The notes under the pieces: generated by a model
Databases searched by the model: none
What the model saw: the letters and a program-made list of their open reading frames with translations, nothing else
What the model was told of the DNA's origin: nothing
Made by a program: the position numbers and the translations under genes
Shown here: positions 9,920-20,162 of the stretch, in pieces
How the letters are laid out: each line of letters begins with the position of its first letter
Position numbering within the stretch: the first letter of the stretch is position 1
Assembly (NCBI GenBank): GCA_000467715.1
Contig: AJFK01000092.1
Span: 1 to 22,211 of the forward strand
Reading direction: 5' to 3'
Length of the DNA stretch: 22,211 bases
From: Hysterium pulicare CBS 123377
Lineage: Eukaryota > Ascomycota > Dothideomycetes > Hysteriales > Hysteriaceae

Positions 9920-10711
9920 TTAATAATCACGCTGCTCGTCTTCATCGTACAATTGCCCACCTTCTACGTCATCTCCCGATTGACTACCGGCGCCTCTACC
10001 ACCCCAATTGAAATCCTTCCACGAGTCAAGAATAGACTCGACAAACTTTAGTTCATCAATCAATGCTTGCAGTTGCGAGTAATGCTTCCTTGATCTCAAG
10101 ATGAGTTTGGAGCATTCACGGCCGACTGGCTGAAGCTTTGCCAAAGTCCTTGTTATGCTTGCTTTGTCTGGAATATCCTTCGGATCTCGAAAATGTTGAC
10201 TGACGGTATTCTTGGCCTCTGCGGCTTCCGATAGTGCCTTTTCGAGCGCAGTGGTTGCATCCCTAAAACTCTTGCTCTCTGCCGCCATCTGGCTCATGTC
10301 CACTGAGTCTTCAGCCTCGTCATCCTCATTTCTTGTTTTTTTCCGGTCTCCCTTTGATCTCATTTCAATCCTCATAGTCCATAGGTGGTCAATTGTTTGT
10401 TCATCTGCATAAGCCTTGTCATAGCGGATTTCTTGTTCAAATTTTCCCTTAAAGTTCGCCAAAAAATCTTTATGGTGTATAGCTTCGCTTAGTTGACCGA
10501 TGGCTTCATCAAAGGGTATTTGCCTGACTGGCCGCCTCCGCTCTGGTGTTCGGAAACTAGCACTCCGTCTAGAGTAATTATCTTCTTGAAGGCGTTGGAT
10601 GTCGCGGGAATGCCTGGGTCGCCCTGGGTCTCGGTATGTTTGGTCATCTTGGCCATCTTCGTATCTGCCGTATAGGTTTCTGCTTGGTCGGGATAACTGC
10701 ATTGGATGCAT
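9920..10711 (-). CDS. hypothetical charged protein with helical segments
   Basis: I do not recognise the family. A single exon gives 263 residues from the ATG at 10711. The frame extends 27 codons further up without another ATG before a stop, so an unseen 5' exon is possible. The first 75 residues are rich in Arg, Ser, Asp and Tyr and look disordered (GRYEDGQDD, RPRHSRD). A central block (about 70-120, PFDEAIGQLSEAI...) and a block rich in Ala, Glu and Lys (about 150-240, ALEKALSEAAEAKN, ECSKLILRSRKHYSQLQ, ELKFVESILDSW) look helical and could form coiled coil. The tail is acidic (EDEQRDY). No signal peptide or membrane segment is seen. It converges on the MOSC gene with 169 bp between stops and diverges from the CinA gene. 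Confidence 0.7.
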   Translation of the reverse strand: MHPMQLSRPSRNLYGRYEDGQDDQTYRDPGRPRHSRDIQRLQEDNYSRRSASFRTPERRRPVRQIPFDEAIGQLSEAIHHKDFLANFKGKFEQEIRYDKAYADEQTIDHLWTMRIEMRSKGDRKKTRNEDDEAEDSVDMSQMAAESKSFRDATTALEKALSEAAEAKNTVSQHFRDPKDIPDKASITRTLAKLQPVGRECSKLILRSRKHYSQLQALIDELKFVESILDSWKDFNWGGRGAGSQSGDDVEGGQLYDEDEQRDY

Positions 10712-11385
10712 CACGCTTGTAGGTGATCTTGAAAGGATTCGTGAGGAGGCAGCGGTTGAAGGGCTATGCAGCAAAACTACTCCAGACCTCACTCAGCCTT
10801 TTATCTACAGTGATTTTAGGATGTTTGGGTTGATGGTCTCGTGCAGTTGAGCAAGCAACCCAATGATCATCTACTATTAACGTTACGAGTGACATTCCCA
10901 AGAAAGTTTGCTCTCTTCAAACATTACATCGCAACACCCGCGAATGATCTGCATACCTTCCGAATTCCTTTCGCCTTCGATCAGACTCGCCTCCCAGATA
11001 GCAAACTTGTACTGGCTCCAACTTTAGGGTTGAGTCATTTCACTCTATTGGTTATGGCGCTACGTTCTCCCGTGAGCCCAAGAGACAAATTACATTCCAA
11101 TGGGGTTTTTTTTTTTGAAATATCGCAGCTGGTAATAACGCTGGCAGGGTGGAACTCCGCCGATGTTCCGAACGACCCCACAGTACGTCAGTGAGTGCCC
11201 CGCGATGCTCCGGAAACGCATTTGTAAGAATGTACTGAACATTTGGGAAGCATAAAACTCCAAGATGACAACGTCACACGGCTCCTTCAGCTCTGCGACA
11301 CCTGCCAGATCACCACATTCACCTCCCAATTCCTAGCTTTTTAGATCGACGCCATTGAGATACTCTCGAGCACCGATCATACGAG
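10712..11385. promoter_or_regulatory. divergent promoter between the hypothetical gene and CinA
   Basis: This 674-bp region separates two outward-facing genes. It contains an uninterrupted run of 11 T at 11106-11116, a nucleosome-depleting type of tract common in fungal promoters, and one TGAGTCA at 11031-11037. I see no coding pattern. Confidence 0.4.
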
Positions 11386-12146
11386 ATGGCAACCTCACAG
11401 TTTCCGCCCGACTCAGTACGGGAGATTGTTTCAGAGGTTGCAAACCTGCTGAAAGAAAGAAAGGAGACTATTTCGGTAGCAGAGACTGTACGACATGTCA
11501 CCATCCAGTAACCGCTCTCAAGGACGGAGGAGAAATATGGTGCTAATTATCATACTCTCCCATACAGGCTGCTGGCGGAATCATATCAGCTGCACTTTTA
11601 TCTACACCTGGCGCCAGTGGGTTCTACAAAGGCGGTCTCACAGTACGACACTCCTACCTTCCATTTCACCTCACATCCCAAGCCTGTCAAAAACTCGAAC
11701 TGACCCTCAATCCTTTCCTATCATAGCTCTATACCCTCGAATCCCGTATCGCATTCGCAGGCTGGACGCAAGAATACCTGAAAACCTATTCCGGTCCAAC
11801 CCCTGCCATTGTAACTGGGCTTGCCGAACACACTCGCAAGACGTTGGGGTCGACATACACCATTTCGGAGAGCGGGACAGCAGGTCCAACGGGTGGGACG
11901 ACGAGGAACAGGACCCCGTAAGTTTGATCTTGAAGAGAGCGATGATCTGGGGATGTATGACTCGGAGAATCTGGCTAATTGGGAACAAGGGGATACGTTG
12001 CGCTAGCGGTGAGCTCGGCGTCTGGGACGGCGACGAGGGAGATTGAGACGGGATTGGGTGGGAATCGAGAGGCGAATATGGTGAGATTTGCTGTTGAGGC
12101 TTTGAAACTTGTGAGGGATGTCATTACTGGGGAGGCGAAGTTGTGA
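11386..12146 (+). CDS. CinA C-terminal / PncC-type protein
   Basis: Four exons (11386-11487, 11568-11642, 11727-11917, 11990-12146) encode 174 residues, the size of a stand-alone CinA C-terminal domain. Introns are 80, 84 and 72 bp with CTAAT/CTGAC branch sites, and each join restores CinA-like sequence: SVAET|AAGG, GGLT|LYTLESR, RNRTP|GYVALAV. Other motifs are STPGASGFYKGG, SGTAGPTGG, and a C-terminal helix ending NMVRFAVEALKLVRDV. Bacterial members deamidate nicotinamide mononucleotide during NAD recycling. Bacterial enzymes usually have AESCTGG, with Ser as proposed nucleophile, where this protein has AETAAGG; the Lys of their YSNEAK segment is Arg here (TLESR). It may therefore lack that activity or use other residues. 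The acceptor of the last intron is AAG, chosen because only it gives GYVALAV. Function in fungi is unknown to me. Confidence 0.9.
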
Positions 12147-12992
12147 GCGCTTATGTTATGGAACGAAGTTGAAAGGATGGAGAACATGAGTAGAGTTGTA
12201 GTACCACTTCCAAGTAGAAAGAACAATTTGATCCATCGAGTAGAGGTTCACACTAAGCTCTGAGATTATCTGCTGCTCGAGAAATAGACGTAGAATCGAG
12301 GTAGAGGCTGGTTTCGAGTACTGCAAAAGCTACATCACTGTTCGTGGACACGAGCTATGGTAATTCCAATAGCCGTAACCCATGTTCCGTTCCATTGTAA
12401 ACTGAGTTAATATTGGCGTCTTGTTGTATTCTGCACTCAACAGCAGGCTTGCTTTAGATACCTATTATGAGTTTGCGTGAGTCATGCGGACGAAGGTAGT
12501 GAACCATGGTAAATTCTGGGCAGTCACAAACAAGGGAAACAAAGAAATGAAATGGTGTTTCGAATCTAGAGCTACATAGGAAAAGAAATAGGAGAGACCC
12601 GGATCAATTATGGAGCGATGATACCACCGGTAGTCCGCCATGCCAGGCTGATCCAATCCAAAGCCCATGAATACAAAAGAAAGTAGCATAGATAGAATAG
12701 ACAGGGACTCCAAAAACACCGACAAGCGCCTTCCGCTAATATTGACTGTGAGGTCGTTGGGTATCGCCGCATGGTAAATCGTGAGGCACGTAGGGGTTCG
12801 GTAACGAGTGTACGGTTGGTGATGCGATTGGTGACAATAGGTTATTGGTTGGAGGGCCGACCGGGCGACGGATCTATGATTGTATCCAAATCTAGAGCGG
12901 TGACTCAAAGACTAAATGAACCGCCAGTCATCGTCGGATTGTTCAATGCCCAAAATATTTCCCTCGCTTCTAATCGCTTGGTGTATTCGCAA
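12147..12992. other. convergent 3' region after CinA, no gene seen
   Basis: About 850 bp between two genes that face each other. A minus-strand open frame at 12465-12908 is His/Ser/Tyr-rich with one hydrophobic patch but no recognisable domain or good start, so I do not call it. TGA(C/G)TCA occurs at 12478 and 12901, here without an obvious downstream gene. Confidence 0.4.
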
Positions 12993-13572
12993 TCATGCCG
13001 TTTCAGGTGGGGCGCGATGTGGTGTGTCTACAGGAAACGTGGTTGAAGGTGAGACATGTTGCGATGACTCCGGCGAATTATTGAGGGAACTGTCAGGTGA
13101 AGGTGTTATCGATCGTGAAACAATGTAAAGGTCCGGATACGAATTGAAGAAAAGTCGTTTCCAGTAAGCGCCTGACGGGAGTCCGACGTTCGCCAGCGAC
13201 GACTTGAGCGTAGGTTTCTTCTCGGCGTACTTCTCCAAATCTTGAGGCATAAGTAAATCCTCGGTGCGGACTTCCAGACGACTGTCTCCCCGGGGAATTC
13301 TCTTTTTTGTCACGCGCAGGAAAGGCAGATTCGGATCTGTTCGGAGGCCGCCCACTTCGTTAGATAATGCAAAAGCGTCACCGGAATCGAAATTGCGACT
13401 CACCTTGATCCAAGGCTTGACAGAGGTCATGCTGCGACGAAACCTCCAGGTTGCTTTGTCCAGAACGGTACTTGTAGACGAGTATATTGGACTTGTCATC
13501 CTCGTCTAAGCCAAAGAGCGTAGAACTCTTTGAGGAGTTGGAGCCAGAGGTGGAGGCAGATTTCCAGGTCAT
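12993..13572 (-). CDS. hypothetical protein, about 170 residues, two exons
   Basis: I do not recognise the family. Minus-strand exons 13572-13404 and 13336-12993 are joined across a 67-bp intron (GTGAGT...CAG) that splits an Asp codon (ALDQ|DPNLPFLRV), giving 170 residues. The middle part (about 30-125) has the mixed hydrophobic/charged pattern of a folded domain: SNILVYKYRSGQSNLEV, FLRVTKKRIP, LEVRTEDLL, DLEKYAEKKPTLKSSL, GLPSGAYWKRLFFN, DLYIVSRS. The ends are Ser/Pro-rich and probably disordered. There is no signal peptide or membrane segment. The frame continues upstream of ATG 13572 without another ATG, so a further 5' exon or a different start is possible. A TTTTATAAGG stretch about 110 bp upstream on the same strand could be a TATA box. 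Confidence 0.6.
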
Positions 13573-14889
13573 GTTCGATGACGAATTTGGCGAGGCTGAG
13601 ACTGCGTTACGTAGACCACTGGGACTGTGAGTCTTTCTTATTAGGTGTTCCAGTGATGTTTGTTTCGAGAGTATCAGGGCCCTTATAAAAGCGTTGAACG
13701 AGCGAGGCAGGGCAAATCTGGTGACTTTGGGGAGTGTGGGATTGAGGAAGTGGAGAGACAATGGTGAAAGATGACGGCTGTCCTTGCTGCGCCAAAATGG
13801 GGCTGCAAAGCTGTGGCTCGTTTGTGCTTGGCATCACGAATCACAGCCAACACGCCACTACGCCGACCATGCGCATCCGAAGACTCCGATTTGCTTGCTC
13901 CAACGAAATCACCGTCCTTTGTTGGCTCCTGAGGCCATGCCCACCCTGCGTTTGATTTGCCGGATGCACTTTCGGCACTGTGCCCACGAGGCTGCATCCA
14001 GATCCATCCTGTGTGACAGCCAGGACAGGTCTAATAGATCATCCCTCATCAACCTTTCTGGCCCCCTTTGAATCACCAGCCTGGTCGTCGTAGAATACTG
14101 TGATTTGTCTCTGCGTCACGTCCAAGGACTTGAACTCTCCCGTGCACTTGTCGCAGCCTGATGTCCCCGGATGAGGCTCCAGAGGTACGAGGTACCGGAG
14201 ACCAGCTGAATCGTTGTTTGCGAATGCTCCACCAACCAGCCGATCATATGGGCCTTGTCACAGGCTCGCTGGAGAGGCGCCATTTGGGCTTTAGCCATGG
14301 TGTGCTGGCAGGCCACCGCTGCTGTTTGCTCAGCTGCTTTACTGCACTAGGGCTGGAATGCAGTTTTGACCAAAATATCTGTCTATTCCCGCAACGAGTT
14401 ATGGATGAATGTTAGTGTACGTAATAGGGGCATCGGCCGTCTTTGTAGTCGAGTACCGGCCCCAGATTTAGGATGGCGGGATGATCTCACTTTCCGTAGC
14501 ACGAATATAATCTTGATGAGTCTTGGGCGTACCACGGGACGCACAAGGCAAACTCCAGCGCCCAAAGAAAGAATATGTAGCATGAGGGAGAGGTGCATGC
14601 AGGAGGGTGTCCCCAAAGCTCCGGAATACCCATGTTTCTTCACAGCCCTGTTGCATTCCACCCAATCGGGGCGGGTCGTAGCATTGCATGAAGTTGCACT
14701 TGACCAGAACGAGTCGATCGCCAGCCACTGCCGTACCCGCGCCAGGATTACCACCGCCCTTCCTTTGCCCAATACCGACCTCTGTTTGATGGCCTTATTA
14801 CCTTTGACCCCCGTTTTCAACCTTCCACCCTAACCTTATGGCCACCGCTAAGTCTCGCATACCACTTCTTATAGCTTGCTGAATCCACC
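13573..14889. promoter_or_regulatory. divergent promoter upstream of patatin-like B
   Basis: About 1.3 kb between the hypothetical gene (minus) and patatin-like B (plus). Overlapping frames of 80-155 codons exist on both strands around 14160-14830, but none shows a domain, a consistent splice model or a convincing start. I see no RNA gene or repeat. Confidence 0.4.
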
Positions 14890-16865
14890 ATGTTGCGACC
14901 TGCGCAGCAGTCTCCGAGATCTCTCAGCGTTATGACCACCGCCTCGGCACAGGATCTCACTGGTGTCACTTGGTCGAAGGAGGTGAACGAAGAGAATGCC
15001 TGGGAAGACCTGATCCTGACTTTAGGTACGTACTATATCCCCTCCGACTGCAGCTGCAATGCGCCCGGCACTTCTGAGCTCTGGGAGACGCCTGCAAAGG
15101 GAAGGCCAAGGTAAGGGCATGCAGCACCATGTCCTTGACGGAACCCTAGATCTGTGTATTAGGAATATGCTCTAATAATCTCTTCTTGTAGATGGGGGTG
15201 GTATACGAGGCTATGCCAGCCTCCTTATACTACAGCGACTGATGCATGAGGTCATCGAATGCGAATTACGGTTACAGAAGGAAGAAGGCCCGGTACCAAA
15301 CTCAAAGCGATGCGAATTCAAAGAAGACGAACTCCTCCCATGCCACTATTTCGATTACATGTACGGGACGAGTACTGGCGGTCTGATATCCGTAATGCTT
15401 GGACGGCTTCGTATGACGGTCCCACAATGCTTGGAGCTATATCGACAAGTCGGAAATGATCTCTTTGGCCATAGAAGGAATGTGCTACCCCTGGCAACAA
15501 AATACCACCACAAGCCTTTAGAGAGAGCTGTTCAGCGGATCGTTAAACAACACTGCAAAGACCACGGTGAAAGTTGTAACGGAAAGGACTGGCACCCGTG
15601 GAAGGTAGTAGAAGAAGGTGTGAAGGAGGAAAATTCATCAACCAGCACACATCAGGATCAGGAAGAGCTACCCCAGCCTGAGCGCATATGCCAAGCGTAA
15701 GTCATACAGAGTCACCCCTTGTTCCTTTGCCACCATTCGGGAGCTCGAGAAATGCCAGATCAGAGCTATGCGCAACGCACTGAAGGCTTTCGACCGATTT
15801 CAGGACATGCAGATAACAGTATGATGGAGCAGCTACTAGATGTTGAGTACTCTAAGAGCATCCTATTCTCGGCCCTGCGCAAACTAGAGTAGTTACAAGA
15901 GCTTTCTGTCACGGCCGCGAAATGTCTACAATGCGCGTCGCGAAGCTGAAATATTCTTTAGCACTCAATACACCATCTGAATCAGTTGCTAACAGTCTCT
16001 AAATAGAATTTGCCTCACTGCAACGCACAGCGGCCAAATCGACGAAGCCTATCTCCTCCGCACCTACGATCACCGCTATAATCCCGACATTGCTCCTGTA
16101 TGGGTAACACCCTACAATGAAGGAGCAGACAAATTACGCATATGGGAAGTCACGCGAGCTACTTCTGCCGCCCCTTTCTTCTTCAAAATGCTCGAGGCCG
16201 ACTTAGGAAACCGCGGAAGAATCGGGTTTAAAGATGGCGGAATTCGCGAAAATAACCCAAGCTACGCCGCCTTCTCGGAACATGCAAGCCTCAAGGGCGA
16301 CGACCACGAACCGGCTCTCCTGCTGAGCGTTGGCACTGGACGACCGGATACTCAGAAGGATGGGTTCGCGTCAGTCTGGCCTGGTCCCTTTGGACAGGCG
16401 CCATTGATGAAGAAATGGGCTGAGAAGTTCGCCGTGTTCAAAAATGTCTTGATCAAATATACCGAGGGAGAGGATAAGCATAAAATGATGCGCGCCATAG
16501 CCAAGGGCGAACACCGATGGTATAAACGACTCAACGTTACCAATGGACTCGAAAGCATGAAACTGGATGATTGGGTAAAGGGACCATGGAAAGACCCTCA
16601 GACTGGGGAGACTAAGATTGTATCTGGTGGAAAAACCTTGACCAGAATGGAGGAGGTTACAGAGGCGTATTTGACACGTGATGAGGTCGAAAAAGGCGAA
16701 TACGCAACGCCAAAGGTTATGTTGAAGCAAACTGCCGAACGCTTGGTTCGGCATAGGAGATTAAGAGAGAAGACTAAAGATGTGGACGAGAGAAGGTGGC
16801 AAACTCATATGGGCCAGTGGTTAACCGGAAACCTAAAAGATGAGGATGGGGTTGTGCAAAGATGA
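14890..16865 (+). CDS. patatin-like phospholipase B, catalytic dyad intact
   Basis: Patatin-like serine acyl hydrolase of 499 residues. Exons are 14890-15025, 15192-15696 and 16007-16865. The oxyanion motif DGGGIRGY starts at Asp46, the nucleophile elbow is GTSTG with Ser106, and the catalytic Asp290 lies in KDGGIRENNP. Other family blocks are TSAAPFFF, LLSVGTGRPD and EGEDKHKMMRAIAKG. Such proteins hydrolyse acyl chains of phospholipids or neutral lipids; this one has no signal peptide or membrane span and is probably cytosolic. ATG 14932 is an alternative start. Intron 1 (166 bp) splits the Asp46 codon after G, exactly as in the paralog at 5650-7597. Intron 2 (310 bp, GTAAGT...ATAG with CTAAC upstream of the acceptor) has the same phase as the paralog's second intron and lies within one codon of it. 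Both are much longer than the paralog's 48-49 bp introns. The lipid substrate is unknown. Confidence 0.88.
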
Positions 16866-17932
16866 TGGAAAAACTCATGTGTACGGAGCTCAATCGGACT
16901 TCGTACAGTAACGCAAAGTAGGGTTGCTGCTGTGGGGTCGATCTCACCAAGCTCCATTCTCTATTTGCATCTTAGGGCCTTTTCAAAAGGGGCTGCTTGC
17001 ACCTTTCATGATATCACTTCCGCGGCGTTTTGGAAGAGCATAGCGTGGAACACAGCATTGCCTAATTCAGCATATACATGGCCTCACGGAATAGCGAGGA
17101 GCATTTTTGAGCGTTTCTTTTGATTGCGTCTGGAATCCGCATTGATCTGAGTTGCATATGAGGAGGATATACCATTTCGGTTCAGTTTTTGTCCTTAGGA
17201 TGGGATGGATAATACTATATTGAATTATTAATATCTCTGCTTATATCATTCATATATAAGCTTTCAAAAGCGTTTGACGTATTCTTAATTGCTGTCTGTC
17301 TTCTTATAAAAGGAGCTAGATCGAAGCGTAGAAGCTTTTTCGATGAGATGTTTGCGGGCGTATGATAGAGGAAGCGCCGGTGCACGGACTGCAGCTGCAT
17401 CTTGTATCAATCTCAGACTTCAGCGTTAAACCATCAGGTACGAAACACACTCACTAGAGACGCGTTATGTTGAATGATGGCGCTCGAAATCTTGTAGTAA
17501 GAATAGGTATCGGAAACATCACTTGTGCCAGAAATCGCTTGACCCGAATAGTCGGTGCGATTCTCACACCAGCGCTTACTGCGGCGAGACGACCGTTTTT
17601 ACTGTTCCTTCTCATCCAATGAAATTTCTATCAACTACAAGGTTACATTCTCGGTGGCTATTTTCAGTTGATGTTTTCTTGTTGGTTCTTTTTTCGATGC
17701 TATTACCCTTCATTTCTGCGTATCTGAAACCCTCAATCTACGGCGCGGTTTGCGGCGTAGCAACGATGGTTCACCATGAAAAAGGAGTGGATCTCTCTGG
17801 ATCTTGAGTCCCAAACCTTTCGGAAAGGCCACAAATTCCCGTTTCAGTCCTTTTCGTACGACCTCATGCTTTGAAGTCTATCCACCTTGGAGTCTCTTCA
17901 AACCTACGGATCGATGAAACCCCGATAACATC
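16866..17932. other. intergenic region upstream of the DUF3176 gene
   Basis: It holds the patatin-like B 3' end and the DUF3176 promoter. The part at 17200-17320 is A/T-rich with a TATAAAA at about 17306. A frame at 17523-17807 has a hydrophobic stretch (LFSVDVFLLVLFSMLLPFI) but no recognised domain and poor start context, so it is not called. Confidence 0.4.
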
Positions 17933-20162
17933 ATGTCACGCAGACCACTCAGTCCCCTTATGGAAGTCCGTGAAGTAAATCCGAGAGAGAGGCCGTGGAG
18001 TATTGGGTCGGAATTGTTGGGGCACTATGAAACGAATCCGTCAGTAGGGCACGAACGATTGGCACCTGGACAGCATCATAACGCTTTTTCTCCAAGCAGT
18101 GGAATTATCGACATCCATGATGGCACTTTGCAAGCAAACAATGGGCAGCACTGGAATCAAATCATGGAGAGGAGCCCGTCTCAAGTAGGGTTGTTAAATG
18201 GGGAATCCAGGGCCACCAGCACAGAAGGAGAATCTCGTCGGCAAAGTATGGATAGTAGAAGAGACGGAGCACCAGACATAGGAGACGGGCGACATCGGTC
18301 AAGGATGATGGACAGATCAGATGAGACATTGCCGCCAGAAAGAATTCCACCTCAGCTCATCAGAGCTTCTACGACGATAGTTGAACGAGTCATTGGTGAC
18401 TGGTGGTGGTGGGAACTACTCAGCTTGCTTATCAGCTTTATATCAGTTGGAGCTATAGTGATCGTATTGATACTTTATAGTGACAAAACACCACCTCGCG
18501 ATTGGCCTCTTGGACTGACCCTCAACGCCTATATTTCGATACTTGCGGCACTTGCTAAGGCGGCCTTGATTCTTCCAGTGTCAGAGGCAATCGGCCAGCT
18601 GAAATGGATCTGGTTCAGGCGAAATCGCAAATTGATCGATTTCTTCACGCTCGACAGTGCCAGTCGTGGTCCATGGGGATCTCTTATGCTTCTAGGCTCT
18701 ACAAAATGCAGGTACGTTCTATTGCTATTTTGCGGATCTGCTACTCGCTTCATCCCAAACAGCCAATTGCATATAACATACCATACTGACCCGATATGAC
18801 AGGCACCTTGCGGCTCTGGGTGCCGCAATCACAATTCTAGCTCTAGCATTCGAGACCTTCTTTCAACAAATTGTATCATACCCCACGAGATCCATCGTCA
18901 TAGGCAACGGCTCCGTAGCGATTGCGACAAGCTACCATGTTGCGCCTGATACTCAATTTGATTATCCCGATCTAACAAATGATCCATTGATGGATGCCAC
19001 CCTCCAAGCTGCGGTCGTAGGAAGCAATGATACTGCGCGTCCACCTCCGTCAACTTGCTCCAGCAGCGATTGTGAATGGTCTGAATACTCCTCCCTTGGT
19101 GTTTGTCATCAATGCAAGCAAATCCAGGATGTCTTTCAATATTCCTGTACTAATCATACAAAAGTCGCAATGACTGATGGAGCTGGCTTTACCGACCTTG
19201 CCTGTGGCTTTATATACAACAATACCTTAATGAATGGTTATTGGATAACCGGTTTAGGAGAGAAAAGGGCCATTTTAATGTCAACCATGGCAGTCAGTTC
19301 CTCTGAGATTCAAGCTGGGGCCAACGCAGTACGGTTCAATTCGACCCTCTTCAACGATGTTGCATACCCAATTCTGGATCTGTACGTTTCATACTTCCCT
19401 GGCGGGTTGGCAGCCGCAGTCAGAAATGATACGCCTGTCCTGTTGGAATGCTTGTTCAGCTGGTGCGCGAAATCATACAAATCCGTCCACTCCAACGGAG
19501 TCCTTGTTGAGACTACCGTATCTAATTTCACCAATTATACGGCAAAGCGACTTTCGAATAGTGAAATTGAATCCGGCATCCAGCCGGTAACCATCAGTCT
19601 ACCGCACGAACAGATGACGTTCACCGTCTCGAATGGAACAACAGAACGTCTTCGCGGTCGGCTGCTGCAGTTTTTGTCCCTTACCATGATAGACCAAGGT
19701 CTTGATGGGGTTAGTCAACCTGGGCTTAGCCCTCCTCAAACCTTTACCTCGTTCATGGACTTTTTCCTGACGCCTCCTTATGACGTTAATCCATTCTTCG
19801 ATTCCATCACAACCGCAATCACAAACAATATGCGAACAAAGGTCAATGGTACGGCTTATGTTCTGGGGTCTGCATTTGGCACAGAGACGTTTGTAAGAAT
19901 ACGCTGGTACTGGATCTCATTACCGGCCATTCTGCTTTTTGGCAGCTTGATATTTCTCTGCGCGACTATCATGAAGAGTTCGAGGCATAAAGCTCCCGCT
20001 TGGAAGTCATCGGCTTTGGCTATGCTCCTCCATGGCCTAACTGGAGATGTTCGTCAAAAGCTGGACCCTAATTCAACACCAAGCGAGGTGGAGGCTACGG
20101 CACGAAAGGTCGAGGTGATGCTCTGTCCGGAAAAGGACACCACGAGACTTGTATTAGCATAG
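17933..20162 (+). CDS. DUF3176-family integral membrane protein
   Basis: Exons 17933-18711 and 18803-20162 (91-bp intron, GTACGT...ACAG with CTGAC) encode 712 residues. Residues 1-155 are polar, with many Ser, Arg and Gly, and likely cytosolic. The DUF3176 block follows: RVIGDWWWWELLSLLISFI (about 152-170), a membrane span near 161-183, another near 196-216, then the motif around LIDFFTLDSASRGPWGS. A further span lies near 262-285, directly after the intron. Next is a large region (about 290-625) with some nine or ten N-glycosylation sequons and several cysteines, so it is probably extracellular or lumenal. The last span is near 627-650, and the roughly 60-residue tail is cytosolic. This arrangement is characteristic of a family common in filamentous ascomycetes whose function is not established. 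ATG 17933 is the first in frame. The gene looks intact. Confidence 0.9.

Noticed and set aside
12465-12908. Minus-strand frame of 147 codons with a hydrophobic patch
   Set aside because: No recognisable domain, odd His/Ser/Tyr composition at the start and no splice partner. It lies in a convergent 3' region.
14161-14833. Frames of 84-155 codons on both strands upstream of patatin-like B
   Set aside because: They overlap each other in several frames, show no family motif and have no plausible intron structure; they are probably promoter sequence.
17240-17260. A/T-rich inverted repeat (7-bp arms CTTATAT/ATATAAG, 7-base loop)
   Set aside because: Short arms of A/T sequence arise easily by chance in such a region, and there is no T-tract or element boundary next to it.
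17523-17807. Possible small secreted or membrane protein before the DUF3176 gene
   Set aside because: The start is a TTG, the later ATG lacks a convincing signal-peptide pattern, and nothing in the product is recognisable.
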